Source of the DNA: Comamonadaceae bacterium
GTDB taxonomy: Bacteria; Pseudomonadota; Gammaproteobacteria; Burkholderiales; Burkholderiaceae_C
Assembly (NCBI GenBank): GCA_947448735.1
Contig: CANFOS010000001.1
Location: 248,001 to 312,000 of the forward strand
Reading direction: 5' to 3'
DNA length: 64,000 nt
Positions within the stretch are counted from its first letter, which is position 1. Each line of letters opens with the position of its first letter. Below are positions 1 through 10,950 of the stretch, one piece after another. The translations under genes and the position numbers were made by a program. Below the pieces are notes generated by a model, which saw only the letters and a program-made list of their open reading frames with translations, did no database searches and was not told the origin of the DNA.

Positions 1-1882
1 GCGGGAAGAACATCGTGGCAGCAGATGACTTCAAGCCCCCGCCGCCCAAAAAGTTCAAGCCCACCAGACTGAAAACGGCCTCAATATTCTTGTTTGGCGA
101 CATCGCCGCTTCTACTTTTTTGACCACCGCGTTGGTGCGTTCCAGCGACGAGCCTTCGGGCAAAATCACCGCCCCAAGGTAGTAGCCCTGGTCTTCGTCA
201 GGCACCAAACCGCCGGGCACCTGGCTGTAGAGCAAGCCCGTCAGCGCACCCATGCCGACAAACAGCACCAGCCCCAGCACGCCGCGCTTTAAAAAGAACG
301 CGACGCCGCGTGTGTAGCGGCGGGTAAAGCGGTCAAAGCTGTGGTTGAACCAGCTGAAAAATTTGTTCTTGCGCTCGGCTCCTGGTTTGAGCAGCACCGC
401 GCACAGCGCAGGCGTCAGCGTCAGCGCCACCACGCCCGACAACACCACCGCAATCGTGATGGTGACGGAAAACTGCCGGTACAGCTCGCCCGCCAGGCCG
501 CCCAAAAACGCCACCGGAATAAATGCCGCACACAGCACCAGCACAATCGCAATCACCGGGCCGGTGACTTCCTGCATGGCTTTGACGGCTGCATCGTGCG
601 GGCTCAAGCCCTCCTCGTGCATCAGCCGCTCGACGTTTTCCAGCACCACAATGGCATCGTCCACCACAATGCCGATGGCCAGCACCATGCCAAACAAGGT
701 CAGTGTGTTGATGCTGTAACCCAGCACATGCAAGCCCGCCAGCGTGCCAATCAATGACACCGGCACGGCCAGCACCGGAATGATGGTGGCGCGCCAGCTT
801 TGTAAAAACAAATACACCACCAAAAACACCAGCACCATCGCCTCGCCCAGTGTTTTGAGCACCTCGTTGATCGACTCCGACACAAACGGTGTGGTGTCAT
901 ACGGGGTGGCGTAAGTCAGGCCATCGGGGAACTTGGTTTTGAGCTCCCGCAAGGTTTTTTCAACCGCAGCGCGGGTGTCCAGCGCATTGGCACCGGTTTG
1001 CAAAAACACGCCGATCGGCACCGACGCATGGCCATTGATGCGGCCATAAAAGTTGTAGTCCTTGCTGCCCAGCTCGACACGGGCCACGTCTTTGAGGCGG
1101 GTCAATGCCCCGTTGGCACCACTTTTGACCACAATGTTGGCAAACTGTTCGGGCTCCAGCAGCCGGCCTTTGGCAGTGACCGTCAGCGTCAGCTCCTCGG
1201 TGTTGCCGGGGGGAGCGCCGATTTTTCCTGCGGCGTATTGCGCGTTTTGTTCTGTCACGGCGGCGCTGATGTCGGCCACCGTGATGCCCAGTTGGGCCAT
1301 GCGGTCTGGCCGCAGCCAGATGCGCATCGAATAGTCTTTGGCGCCAAAAATCTGCACGTTGGTCGTCCCCGGCACGCGCTTGACGGCGTCCAGCATGTTC
1401 TGCGCAACATAGTTGGAAATAAACAGGTCGCTGTAGCGGTCGTCCGGCGAATACACCGCCACCACCACCATGAAGTTGGCCGAGCTTTTGGCCACCGTCA
1501 CGCCCTGGCGCTGCACCTCTTGCGGCAGCTTGGTCACCACCTGGTTCACGCGGTTGTTGACGTTTTGCGCTGCAATGTCCAGGTTGGTACCCACCTCAAA
1601 GGTGATGTTGATGGACACCACGCCATCGCCCGACGAGGTGGAGTCCATGTAGAGCATTTTTTCAACGCCGTTGATGGACTGCTCAATCGGCGCGGCGACG
1701 GTGGCCTCCAGCACCTCAGCTGACGCGCCAGGATAAATGGCCCGCACATTGACAACGGGCGGCGATATTTCAGGGTAGCGTGAAATCGGCAGAATCCGCA
1801 TCGCAGCCAGGCCCGCCAGCACCAGGAACAGCGACAGCACGGTCGCAAAAATCGGCCGCTCAATAAAGAATTTGGAAAACAT
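1..1882 (-). CDS. RND efflux transporter inner-membrane subunit (AcrB/HAE1 family), 3' end cut by window
   Basis: Reading leftwards from the ATG at 1882, about 627 codons are open to the window edge. The N-terminus MFSKFFIERPIFATVLSLF is the standard first transmembrane segment of AcrB/MexB-type proton-drug antiporters, followed by the periplasmic porter domain. The TM4 motif GIVVDDAIVV carries the paired aspartates used for proton relay, so the pump is probably functional. A full family member is about 1050 residues, so roughly 40% (second porter domain and TM7-12) lies outside the window. It starts 12 bases after the stop of the adaptor gene, so the two form one operon transcribed leftwards, with adaptor first. 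An outer-membrane factor may follow beyond the edge. The substrate cannot be told from sequence. Confidence 0.95.
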   Translation of the reverse strand, partial: MFSKFFIERPIFATVLSLFLVLAGLAAMRILPISRYPEISPPVVNVRAIYPGASAEVLEATVAAPIEQSINGVEKMLYMDSTSSGDGVVSINITFEVGTNLDIAAQNVNNRVNQVVTKLPQEVQRQGVTVAKSSANFMVVVAVYSPDDRYSDLFISNYVAQNMLDAVKRVPGTTNVQIFGAKDYSMRIWLRPDRMAQLGITVADISAAVTEQNAQYAAGKIGAPPGNTEELTLTVTAKGRLLEPEQFANIVVKSGANGALTRLKDVARVELGSKDYNFYGRINGHASVPIGVFLQTGANALDTRAAVEKTLRELKTKFPDGLTYATPYDTTPFVSESINEVLKTLGEAMVLVFLVVYLFLQSWRATIIPVLAVPVSLIGTLAGLHVLGYSINTLTLFGMVLAIGIVVDDAIVVLENVERLMHEEGLSPHDAAVKAMQEVTGPVIAIVLVLCAAFIPVAFLGGLAGELYRQFSVTITIAVVLSGVVALTLTPALCAVLLKPGAERKNKFFSWFNHSFDRFTRRYTRGVAFFLKRGVLGLVLFVGMGALTGLLYSQVPGGLVPDEDQGYYLGAVILPEGSSLERTNAVVKKVEAAMSPNKNIEAVFSLVGLNFLGGGGLKSSAATMFFP

Positions 1883-1893
1883 CTAGCCGCTCC

Positions 1894-3156
1894 TTATTTG
1901 GAAGCAGCTGTTGCAGCAGGAACAGGGGCCGACGCAGCTGTGCCTGGTGCGCCGGCGTTTGCACCACCTGGGGCGCCGCCAGCCACATAAGGCACCACCT
2001 TGACCGTCATGCCCGGCTGGTTGGCCTTGATAAAGCCCTCCACCAGCACACGATCACCGTCTTTCAAACCCTTGGTGATCACCCAGTTGCCGCCCGTCCA
2101 GCCGTCCAGTTCAACCGGTTGGGGGGCCAGTTTGTTGTCTGGCGTGACTTTGAAAACAATCTTGCCAAACGGGCTGTCAATCACCGCGCGCTGCGGCACG
2201 CTCATGGTATTGGGCCGGGTTGCACCGCCCAAAAGTACCCGCACAAACTGGCCGGGCCGCAGGCTGCCGTCGCCGTTGGGTATTTCAGCCCGCACATCGA
2301 TGCTGCCGGTTTGCGGGTTAACCCGCTGGCCTGAAAAGTTCAGCTTGCCGGCCTTTGGGTGCAGGCTGCCGTCAGCCAGTTTGACCTGCACGTTAAAACC
2401 AATGTTGCCGTTGTTGGCGCGCTGCGATGGAACATTCAGCTTGCCTTCCTTGACGCGCTTGCTCAGGGAGATGAAGTCGCTCTCGCTGACGCTGAAGTTC
2501 ACGTACATCGGATCAGTCTGCACGATGGTCGTCAGCAGGCTGTCGGCGGCGGTGACCAGACTGCCGTCAGATTTGTTGGCCGTTGTGGTGATGCCGTCAA
2601 TTGGGGCCACAACCTTGGTGTAGCCCAGGTTGAGTTGCGCCTCACTGGCCTGTGCCTGGGTCTGCTTCAAGGTGGCCTCGGCCACATCGAGGGCTGACTT
2701 GGCGTCGTCAAACTCTTTTTGGCTGATCGCCTTTTCAGCAATCAAGGGCACCAGCCGCGCTTGGTCACGCCGTGCCTGTTCAACTTTAGCCTTCGCCAGC
2801 GCCACCGATGCCTCCAGCGATGCAACCTGGGTTTGAAAATTGGCCGGGTCAATCTGAAACAGCGGCTGCCCCGCTTTGACAGCGGCGCCTTCCGTGAACA
2901 AACGCCGCTGCAAAATGCCCGCTACCCTTGCCCGAACTTCTGTCTCCCGTGAACCCGCCGTTTGCCCCGCATATTCCAGCTCAATCGGCTGGCTGGAGGC
3001 CTGCACGGTGATCACCGACACTTCGGGCGGCGGCATGGCGCCACCAGGGCCGCCCGGACCAGAAGGCGCGCCCTTGCCGCAACCAGCCAGCAACACAGCG
3101 ACGGCAAAAATCAGGGGCAAGGAAATCAGGGGGGTAGCAAGAGCAGAACGCTGCAT
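1894..3156 (-). CDS. RND efflux periplasmic adaptor lipoprotein (AcrA/MexA family)
   Basis: The membrane-fusion protein links the RND pump encoded just downstream to an outer-membrane channel. The frame is open to 3258, but the ATG at 3156 is preferred because it gives a clean lipoprotein signal peptide (MQRSALATP, hydrophobic core, lipobox LAGC) and a protein of 420 residues, normal for AcrA. After the lipidated Cys come a Gly/Pro-rich linker, the barrel-sandwich hybrid, a coiled-coil hairpin rich in Ala/Gln/Lys (about residues 100-190), and a C-terminal beta-barrel. The tail is Ala/Pro/Gly-rich low complexity. It is the first gene of the operon; a dispersed repeat lies about 165 bases upstream. 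Confidence 0.93.
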   Translation of the reverse strand: MQRSALATPLISLPLIFAVAVLLAGCGKGAPSGPGGPGGAMPPPEVSVITVQASSQPIELEYAGQTAGSRETEVRARVAGILQRRLFTEGAAVKAGQPLFQIDPANFQTQVASLEASVALAKAKVEQARRDQARLVPLIAEKAISQKEFDDAKSALDVAEATLKQTQAQASEAQLNLGYTKVVAPIDGITTTANKSDGSLVTAADSLLTTIVQTDPMYVNFSVSESDFISLSKRVKEGKLNVPSQRANNGNIGFNVQVKLADGSLHPKAGKLNFSGQRVNPQTGSIDVRAEIPNGDGSLRPGQFVRVLLGGATRPNTMSVPQRAVIDSPFGKIVFKVTPDNKLAPQPVELDGWTGGNWVITKGLKDGDRVLVEGFIKANQPGMTVKVVPYVAGGAPGGANAGAPGTAASAPVPAATAASK

Positions 3157-3476
3157 GGGAAAGGCTTTCGGGTTCGTGAGGGCTGGCGCGGACGACATGT
3201 CAGTCAGCCCACTAGCATAAGGGTATTCCCGCAACCCTGCGTAAGACAACGCGCCCAACGCGACACGGGCATTGTGATTTTTTGTCCGGAAAACCTGGTG
3301 CGGCTCGTCTTGGGAGGTAAATTAGCCCACAGACCAATGAATACAGAGGCTGTTAGCTATTAAATATATAGCATCGAGGCTCAAGCCCGTCTGATCAGAT
3401 TGACTTTTTTGAGAACACCAACACCATCTGCCCAAAGACCCACCTTGGGAGCGTCAGGACGCACGAGGGGTGACGA
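3157..3476. other. Intergenic region upstream of the RND operon
   Basis: This gap separates the adaptor start from the stop of the acidic hypothetical gene; both are on the minus strand. It holds one copy of the dispersed GCTAT/TAGCTGCT repeat (3321-3371) and should hold the RND promoter. I see no convincing promoter boxes, regulator site or small gene. The AT-rich stretch 3355-3372 belongs to the repeat. Confidence 0.5.
3321..3371 (-). repeat. Dispersed ~50-bp repeat, copy H
   Basis: Read on the minus strand this begins GCTATATATTTAATAGCTA, contains ATTCATTGGTCTG and ends GGGCTAATTT. That is the same order of blocks as the copies at 18650, 38769 and 50185. It lies in the leader/promoter region of the RND efflux operon and is one of the more diverged copies. 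Confidence 0.65.
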
Positions 3477-4112
3477 TCAATGCAAATGACGCGGCTTGCG
3501 ACCACCGCCATGGCCCGAACCGCCGGATGAGCCACCTGAGCCGCGCGGCGGCTTGCCCAGCTGCATGGAGCTGACCAGGTCGTCAAAACGGCGCTCAAAC
3601 AGGCGGTCAATCGCTTCGACCACTTCGCCCAGCTCGGAGCCGTCGAAGTGACGCTCCATCAGACCTATCGCGTCCTGCACGAGCAGGTCACGCTGAACCT
3701 GCATGATGGCTGCGGGCGTGGGGCCGACGAAGTACATGGCGAAGTCATCACGCGCTTCGTCGTCTTCACTGTCTTCGTCTTCGTCGTCAAAGTCAGCGTC
3801 GTAAAACGTGACTTCAATCGGCGCCCCCGCTTCAGCCAGATCGTTCAGGCCCATGCACATTTCATCAAGCGCCTGACGAAAGTCTTCATCGCCGGACACG
3901 GTCCAGCACATTTGCAGCAAGTGCTTGTTGGCATCAAACCGAATACCGGGTTCTTCCTCGTAGGCGCTTTCAGCGGCTGCCGCCAAGGACTTGGCACCCG
4001 AGTACTTCCACAGGGGCTTCAGAGCATCTTGCAACTGCTCAAACGTCACGTCATCACGCAACGGCACCTCGCCGTGAACATGGATTTCAAAAGGGGTGTT
4101 GCTACTGGACAT
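3477..4112 (-). CDS. Conserved acidic protein of unknown function (possibly DUF6806 family)
   Basis: This 211-residue soluble protein has no signal peptide or membrane segment. I recognise it only as a conserved Burkholderiales protein; assignment to the DUF6806 family is from memory. Visible features are a mixed alpha/beta N-terminal half, a very acidic central run (DFDDEDEDSEDDEARDD, about residues 107-123), a helical part with repeated Asp/Glu-Arg pairs, and a basic Gly/Ser/His tail ending RKPRHLH. The acidic centre and basic disordered tail suggest binding to a charged partner, but no function is assigned. It lies downstream of the tRNA-Leu(UAA) repeat tail on the same strand, with its ATG at 4112 about 58 bases past the last repeat. 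Confidence 0.8.
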   Translation of the reverse strand: MSSSNTPFEIHVHGEVPLRDDVTFEQLQDALKPLWKYSGAKSLAAAAESAYEEEPGIRFDANKHLLQMCWTVSGDEDFRQALDEMCMGLNDLAEAGAPIEVTFYDADFDDEDEDSEDDEARDDFAMYFVGPTPAAIMQVQRDLLVQDAIGLMERHFDGSELGEVVEAIDRLFERRFDDLVSSMQLGKPPRGSGGSSGGSGHGGGRKPRHLH

Positions 4113-4170
4113 GAAAATATCTTAACCACTTACGGATTGATGTCAAAACAACTGTTGTCTGCTGATGTCC

Positions 4171-4275
4171 TGGTGCCCGAGACCTTCATCGAACCCGCGC
4201 ATTCATGCGCCTTGTCAATGTCGCCAAAGGCGTACCGGTTCAGATCAATCACTTTCTCAAACATCGTTAGCCATT
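4171..4275 (-). repeat. 105-bp tandem repeat derived from tRNA-Leu 3' end, unit 2 (distal)
   Basis: This unit copies the neighbouring unit at 4276-4380 almost exactly. Read on the minus strand it ends with the last 25 bases of tRNA-Leu(UAA) including CCA, here with three changes in the T-loop (GATGAAGG in place of GATTCCGG). The other 80 bases have no tRNA character but include a 13-base segment (4229-4241) antisense to the tRNA variable/T-arm junction. The arrangement resembles the 178-bp tyrT repeats of E. coli, which each start with 19 bases of tRNA-Tyr. Confidence 0.9.
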
Positions 4276-4380
4276 TGGTGCCCGAGACCGGAATCGAACC
4301 CGCGCATTCATGCGCCTTGTCAATGTCGCCAAAGGCGTACCGGTTCAGCTCAATCACTTTCTCAAACATCGTTAGCCATT
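4276..4380 (-). repeat. 105-bp tandem repeat derived from tRNA-Leu 3' end, unit 1 (proximal)
   Basis: This unit abuts the 3' end of tRNA-Leu(UAA) with no gap. Its final 25 bases (minus strand) are an unaltered copy of the tRNA 3' end, from the T-arm to CCA. The two units differ at only a few positions, so the duplication is recent or maintained. The 13-base antisense segment sits at 4334-4346. Spurious reading frames on both strands arise from the repetition and are not called as genes. Confidence 0.92.
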
Positions 4381-4473
4381 TGGTGCCCGAGACCGGAATC
4401 GAACCGGTACGCCCGCTATTCACGAAGCGGCGGATTTTAAGTCCGCTGTGTCTACCGATTTCACCACTCGGGC
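4381..4473 (-). tRNA. tRNA-Leu (anticodon UAA)
   Basis: The acceptor stem GCCCGAG pairs with CTCGGGC, followed by discriminator A and encoded CCA (plus-strand TGG at 4381-4383). The anticodon loop reads CTTAAAA with UAA at its centre. The long variable arm (CGCTTCGTGAATAGCG) is typical of class II tRNA-Leu, and the T-arm GGTTCGATTCC is normal. It is the last tRNA of a Gly-Cys-Leu cluster. A hairpin terminator lies between it and tRNA-Cys, so it may need its own promoter or read-through. Confidence 0.97.
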
Positions 4474-4505
4474 AGTGCGACTTACCTCTGCTATTGTCAA
4501 ACAAA

Positions 4506-4536
4506 AAAGCCCCAACATCTGGGGCTCAAAAAAGTT
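4506..4536 (-). terminator. Rho-independent terminator between tRNA-Cys and tRNA-Leu
   Basis: On the minus strand GAGCCCC AGATGTT GGGGCTT is followed by a T run (TTTTTTG). The six-base GC stem plus U-tract fits an intrinsic terminator after tRNA-Cys. A-rich bases on the other side make it look symmetric, but no plus-strand transcript is expected here. Confidence 0.75.
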
Positions 4537-4556
4537 TTCGCGATATCGAAAAAAAT

Positions 4557-4630
4557 TGGAGGCGCGGCCCGGAGTCGAACCGGGCTAGCCGGATTTGCAA
4601 TCCGGTACATAACCGCTTTGTTACCGCGCC
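4557..4630 (-). tRNA. tRNA-Cys (anticodon GCA)
   Basis: The 74-base cloverleaf has acceptor GGCGCGG/CCGCGCC, U73 and encoded CCA, anticodon loop TTGCAAA (GCA), and T-arm GGTTCGACTCC. It lies 66 bases after tRNA-Gly on the same strand and is followed by an intrinsic terminator. Confidence 0.97.
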
Positions 4631-4696
4631 CTGTCTTAAACCAATCTAAAACCACCAATGAAAAAGGACAGCATTTTGAAGTGCTGCCCTTTAAAT

Positions 4697-4772
4697 TGGA
4701 GCGGGAGAAGAGTCTCGAACTCTCGACCTCAACCTTGGCAAGGTTGCGCTCTACCAACTGAGCTACTCCCGC
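4697..4772 (-). tRNA. tRNA-Gly (anticodon GCC)
   Basis: The 76-base cloverleaf has acceptor GCGGGAG/CTCCCGC, D-arm AGCTCAGTTGGTAGAGC, anticodon loop TTGCCAA (GCC), T-arm GAGTTCGAGACTC and encoded CCA. It is the first tRNA of the cluster and begins about 15 bases after a promoter-like -10 box. Confidence 0.97.
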
Positions 4773-4786
4773 GTTGCAAGCCTATG

Positions 4787-4813
4787 AGTATAGCCTATTT
4801 TTGACCCTGTCAA
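4787..4813 (-). promoter_or_regulatory. Probable promoter of the tRNA Gly-Cys(-Leu) cluster
   Basis: On the minus strand TTGACA (4813-4808) is followed 15 bases later by TATACT (4792-4787), placing transcription start just before tRNA-Gly. The spacing is short, but both boxes are close to consensus. The same bases form a perfect hairpin CTATTTTTGAC/GTCAAAAATAG that could also end the lon transcript. Confidence 0.55.
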
Positions 4814-4834
4814 AAATAGCAGCAAAAAAATGTC

Positions 4835-7273
<2,439 letters not shown>

Positions 7274-7347
7274 AAGTGCCTTAAAAAGACCTTTGGATGA
7301 GATGCAAGATAACCATTAGCTGGGGTTCAACCATCCACTTTCAAGTT

Positions 7348-8613
7348 TCAGGCTTTTTTGGCGGCTTCGCGGTAAACCAGCAAAGGCGCCTTGTTTTCTT
7401 CAATCGTCGATTCGTCCACCACCACCTTGTCGACGTTATTGGTCGTGGGCAAGTCAAACATGGTGTCAATCAGGGACTGTTCAAGAATTGACCGCAAGCC
7501 ACGCGCGCCGGTCTTGCGGGCTAGCGCCTTGCGGGCGATGGCCTTGAGCGCCGATGGCCTGATTTCCAGGTCGACACCCTCCATGGCGAGCAGTTTGCTG
7601 AACTGTTTGACCACTGCGTTTTTGGGCTCGGTCAAAATTTGCACCAGCGCGTCTTCGCTCAATTCAGCCAGCGTTGCGACGACGGGCATGCGTCCGACCA
7701 GTTCGGGAATCAAACCAAACTTGATCAGGTCTTCAGGCTCGACATCCTTGAAGGATTCGGTCAGGCTGCGAGTTTTTTTACTTTTGACTGCCGCACCAAA
7801 GCCGATTCCGGATGTCTCGGTACGGCTTTCAATGACTTTTTCGAGGCCTGAAAATGCGCCACCACAAATGAACAGAATATTGGTTGTGTCGACCTGCAAA
7901 AAGTCCTGGTTTGGATGCTTGCGGCCGCCTTGCGGTGGCACCGAGGCCATCGTGCCTTCGATCAACTTCAGCAACGCCTGCTGCACGCCCTCACCCGAAA
8001 CATCACGCGTGATGGACGGGTTGTCTGACTTGCGTGAAATCTTGTCGATCTCGTCGATGTAAACGATACCTTGCTGCGCGCGCTCGACTTCGTAGTTACA
8101 GCTTTGCAGCAATTTTTGAATGATGTTTTCAACGTCTTCCCCCACATAACCCGCTTCGGTCAGGGTGGTGGCATCAGCCATGACGAAAGGCACATTCAGC
8201 GTGCGTGCCAAGGTTTGCGCCAGCAGTGTTTTGCCGGAGCCTGTAGGGCCAATCAGCAAGATATTGCTTTTTGTCAATTCAACATCGTCTTTTTTGGCTT
8301 TTTCCTTGTGGCGCAAGCGTTTGTAATGGTTGTAAACCGCGACCGCCAGGGTACGTTTGGCAGGCTCCTGGCCAATCACATAGCCATCAAGCGTGGTTTT
8401 GATTTCCAGCGGGGTCGGCAAGTCGCCACGGGTCTCGCGACCCTCTTCGCCGACAGGCAACTCGTCACGGATGATTTCATTGCAGAGGTCTATGCATTCA
8501 TCACAGACAAAAACTGACGGTCCTGCGATGAGTTTTTTAACTTCATGCTGACTTTTACCGCAAAACGAGCAATACAGAGTCTTTTCGCTGGAGGAGCCTT
8601 TTTTTTCGGCCAT
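7348..8613 (-). CDS. clpX: ATP-dependent Clp protease ATP-binding subunit ClpX
   Basis: ClpX is the AAA+ unfoldase that recognises tagged substrates and feeds them to ClpP. It is 421 residues. The N-terminal zinc-binding domain has four cysteines (CSFCGK and CDEC, residues 15-38). Walker A is GPTGSGKT and Walker [10 protein letters not shown]. The ClpP-docking loop is normally IGF; the sequence here contains SGIGFGA, consistent with it. It follows clpP after an intrinsic terminator, so it may use its own promoter in 8614-8677 as well as read-through. Confidence 0.98.
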   Translation of the reverse strand: MAEKKGSSSEKTLYCSFCGKSQHEVKKLIAGPSVFVCDECIDLCNEIIRDELPVGEEGRETRGDLPTPLEIKTTLDGYVIGQEPAKRTLAVAVYNHYKRLRHKEKAKKDDVELTKSNILLIGPTGSGKTLLAQTLARTLNVPFVMADATTLTEAGYVGEDVENIIQKLLQSCNYEVERAQQGIVYIDEIDKISRKSDNPSITRDVSGEGVQQALLKLIEGTMASVPPQGGRKHPNQDFLQVDTTNILFICGGAFSGLEKVIESRTETSGIGFGAAVKSKKTRSLTESFKDVEPEDLIKFGLIPELVGRMPVVATLAELSEDALVQILTEPKNAVVKQFSKLLAMEGVDLEIRPSALKAIARKALARKTGARGLRSILEQSLIDTMFDLPTTNNVDKVVVDESTIEENKAPLLVYREAAKKA

Positions 8614-8677
8614 TATGGAGATGCCTTATTCACATTAAGCAGGGTGGCGGGACGGGATTTCCCAATGATAACCAAAT

Positions 8678-8715
8678 AAAAACGGCGTTTCTTATGACAA
8701 GAAACGCCGTTTCTT
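8678..8715 (-). terminator. Intrinsic terminator between clpP and clpX
   Basis: A long perfect stem (AAGAAACGGCGTTT and its complement around a short loop near 8694-8698) is followed on the minus strand by TTTTTATTT. It lies just after the clpP stop codon, so it is likely to reduce transcription into clpX. Confidence 0.8.
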
Positions 8716-8732
8716 AGAGGACAAAATGGGGT

Positions 8733-9380
8733 TTAAGGGCGCTTGGCGATAACTTCGTCCACAAGACCGTAGTCTTTGGCTTCACTGGCCGACAGCCAGT
8801 AATCGCGCTCCATGTCCCGCGCAATCTTTTCCATCGGCTGGCCTGTGCGCTCTGCCAGGATTTTGTTGAGCTGTTCACGGGTCTTGAGAATTTCGCGGGC
8901 TGAAATCTCAATGTCACTGGCCATACCGCGTGCACCGCCAGAAGGCTGGTGGATCATCACGCTGGAATTGGGCAACGCGAAACGCTTGCCCTTGGCACCA
9001 GCGGCCAGCAGAAAAGAACCCATGCTGGCAGCCATGCCAGTGCATAGCGTCGACACGTCTGGCTTGATGAAGTTCATGGTGTCGAAAATCGCCAGACCTG
9101 CGCTGACCGAGCCGCCTGGCGAGTTGATGTACAGGGAAATGTCTTTGTCCGGATTTTCGCTTTCGAGGAAAAGCAGCTGGGCAACCACCAGGTTGGCCAT
9201 GTAGTCTTCAACCGGTCCCACCAGGAAAATCACGCGTTCCTTGAGCAGCCGGGAGTAGATGTCATACGAACGCTCGCCGCGACCTGATTGCTCAATCACC
9301 ATGGGCACAAGACCCAAACCTTCGGTCTGCAATGAGTCGTGTGCACCGAAAGGGATGCTGTCAGATGGGTTTTTGTGCAT
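8733..9380 (-). CDS. clpP: ATP-dependent Clp protease proteolytic subunit ClpP
   Basis: ClpP is the tetradecameric serine peptidase partner of ClpX. The frame is open to 9467, but the ATG at 9380 has a good ribosome site (TTGGAGCC) and gives a normal 215-residue protein; the longer form would add an atypical N-terminus. Catalytic Ser lies in [11 protein letters not shown] and His in VMIHQPSGG, with the Asp of the triad in the C-terminal third. The N-terminal segment upstream of LVPMVIEQ would be the processed propeptide. It lies between tig and clpX as in most proteobacteria. Confidence 0.97.
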   Translation of the reverse strand: MHKNPSDSIPFGAHDSLQTEGLGLVPMVIEQSGRGERSYDIYSRLLKERVIFLVGPVEDYMANLVVAQLLFLESENPDKDISLYINSPGGSVSAGLAIFDTMNFIKPDVSTLCTGMAASMGSFLLAAGAKGKRFALPNSSVMIHQPSGGARGMASDIEISAREILKTREQLNKILAERTGQPMEKIARDMERDYWLSASEAKDYGLVDEVIAKRP

Positions 9381-9474
9381 GTTGCGGCTCCAATGGTTGA
9401 ATACTGTTACTTTACCCAAAACAAATGGGGTTGATACGCAGAAGTTCAATCCGCACACCAGCCCCATCGTTTAA

Positions 9475-9507
9475 AAAGTCTCAAGCGCTCGAACAAGCGC
9501 CTTGACG
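9475..9507 (-). terminator. Possible terminator after tig
   Basis: On the minus strand AAGGCGCTTG and CAAGCGCTTG-type arms around TTCG (one bulged base) precede AGACTTTTTAAA. The stem is imperfect, but position and T run fit termination after tig, upstream of clpP. Confidence 0.5.
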
Positions 9508-9512
9508 ATGCT

Positions 9513-10823
9513 TTAGTTCTGCGCCATCAGTTCATCAAATGACACTGCTTTGTCAAGCATCTTGGCCTGTGACAGCACAAAGTCGGTCACATTGTTTTCA
9601 ATCACCACGGCTTCGACTTCAGCCATGCGGCGGTTATCGCTCAGGTACCAGCGCACCACGTCTTGTGGCTTTTCGTAGCTGGCGGCGAGCTCTTCAATGT
9701 GGGCTTTGAGCTGTTCTGGCTTGGCTTGCAAGTTGTTGGCACGCACCAGTTCAGCCACGACCAGGCCCAGGCGCACGCGCTTTTCAGCCTGTGGGCGAAA
9801 GATGTCGTCCGGAATCGGCGCTTTATCAGCGTCTTTCACACCGCGCTGCTTCAGGTCAGCCCGTGCAGCTTCAATCATCCGGTCCAGCTCCGCCTGCACG
9901 CTTGCATTGGGCAAGTCCAACTCGGCCTTGGCGACCAAGGCATCCATCACCGCGTTCTTGTTACGCGCCAGCACACGAAACTTGACTTCGCGCTCAAGGT
10001 TTTTCTTGATATCGGCGCGCAGGCCTTCAACGCTTGCATCGGCAATGCCAAGCGACTTGGCCAGTGCTTCGTTGATTTCTGGGAGATGCGCGGCTTCGAG
10101 CTTTTTCACGGTGACCATAAAGTCTGCCTGCTTGCCTGCCACATCCTTGCCGTGGTAGTCGGCGGGGAAGCTCAAGGGAAAGGTCTTGCTTTCGCCGGTT
10201 TTCATGCCGCGCACAGCCTCTTCAAACTCTTTGAGCATCTGGCCATCACCGATCAGGAACTGGAAGTCATCAGCCTTGCCGCCATCAAAGGGTTCACCGT
10301 CAATCTTGCCTTCAAAGTCGATCGTGGCGCGATCGCCATCTTGTGCAGCTGCGTCCATGGCGCGCTGCGAAAAGGTACGGCGCTGCTTGCGCAAGATGTC
10401 GAGGGTTTTGTCGATGGCCGCGTCGCTGACATCGGCACTGACTTTTTCAACTTCAGCCGTTGCCAGCTCGCCAATTTTGACCTCTGGATACACCTCAAAA
10501 ATCGCATCAAAGGTCATCTCGCCTTCTGGGGCGCCTTCTTTTTCACTGATTCGGGGCTGACCTGCCACGCGCAGCTTGGCTTCGTTGGCGGCACTTGAAA
10601 ACGCCTGACCCACCTTGTCGTTCATCACTTCGTAATGCACGGAATAGCCATAACGCTGGCTCACCACGTTCATCGGTACTTTGCCTGGGCGAAAGCCGTC
10701 CATCTTGACGGTGCGCGCCAGTTTTTTCAAACGCGCGTCAACTTCAGACTGGATCACGCCTATCGGAAGGCTCAAGGTGATTTTGCGTTCGAGTTTTTCA
10801 AGGGTTTCAACAATCACGGCCAT
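9513..10823 (-). CDS. tig: Trigger factor (ribosome-associated chaperone)
   Basis: Trigger factor binds nascent chains at the ribosome exit site and has peptidyl-prolyl isomerase activity. Here it is 436 residues, the usual size. The N-terminal ribosome-binding domain contains the signature-type segment DGFRPGKVPMNVV (residues 42-54, variant of GFRxGKxP). An FKBP-like domain follows (DRATIDFEGKIDGEPFDGG, about 160-180), then the helical chaperone domain to the C-terminus. It starts 31 bases downstream of tRNA-Leu(UAG) on the same strand, so co-transcription with the tRNA is possible. Confidence 0.97.
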   Translation of the reverse strand: MAVIVETLEKLERKITLSLPIGVIQSEVDARLKKLARTVKMDGFRPGKVPMNVVSQRYGYSVHYEVMNDKVGQAFSSAANEAKLRVAGQPRISEKEGAPEGEMTFDAIFEVYPEVKIGELATAEVEKVSADVSDAAIDKTLDILRKQRRTFSQRAMDAAAQDGDRATIDFEGKIDGEPFDGGKADDFQFLIGDGQMLKEFEEAVRGMKTGESKTFPLSFPADYHGKDVAGKQADFMVTVKKLEAAHLPEINEALAKSLGIADASVEGLRADIKKNLEREVKFRVLARNKNAVMDALVAKAELDLPNASVQAELDRMIEAARADLKQRGVKDADKAPIPDDIFRPQAEKRVRLGLVVAELVRANNLQAKPEQLKAHIEELAASYEKPQDVVRWYLSDNRRMAEVEAVVIENNVTDFVLSQAKMLDKAVSFDELMAQN

Positions 10824-10854
10824 GATGCTCTTTCTAAATATCCAAATGTCACAG

Positions 10855-10941
10855 TGGTGCGCGGGGCGGGACTCGAACCCGCACAGTATTGCTACCGTCA
10901 GGACCTAAACCTGGTGCGTCTACCAATTTCGCCACCCGCGC
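10855..10941 (-). tRNA. tRNA-Leu (anticodon UAG)
   Basis: The 87-base class II tRNA has acceptor GCGCGGG/CCCGCGC, encoded CCA, anticodon loop TTTAGGT (UAG), long variable arm and T-arm GGGTTCGAGTCCC. It lies just upstream of tig and just after the terminator of the second RND operon. Confidence 0.97.
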
Positions 10942-10950
10942 TGAAAAGAA

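Noticed and set aside
4130..4504. 124-codon minus-strand frame through the tRNA-Leu repeats
   Set aside because: It includes the tRNA itself; the repeated peptides (RTGSIPVSGTK type) are common artefacts of tRNA sequence. Noted only as a possible tpr-like frame.
3648..4649. 333-codon plus-strand frame across the acidic-protein gene and tRNAs
   Set aside because: It runs antisense to a real gene and through tRNA-Leu, tRNA-Cys and the repeats; the repeated peptide units are tRNA-derived.
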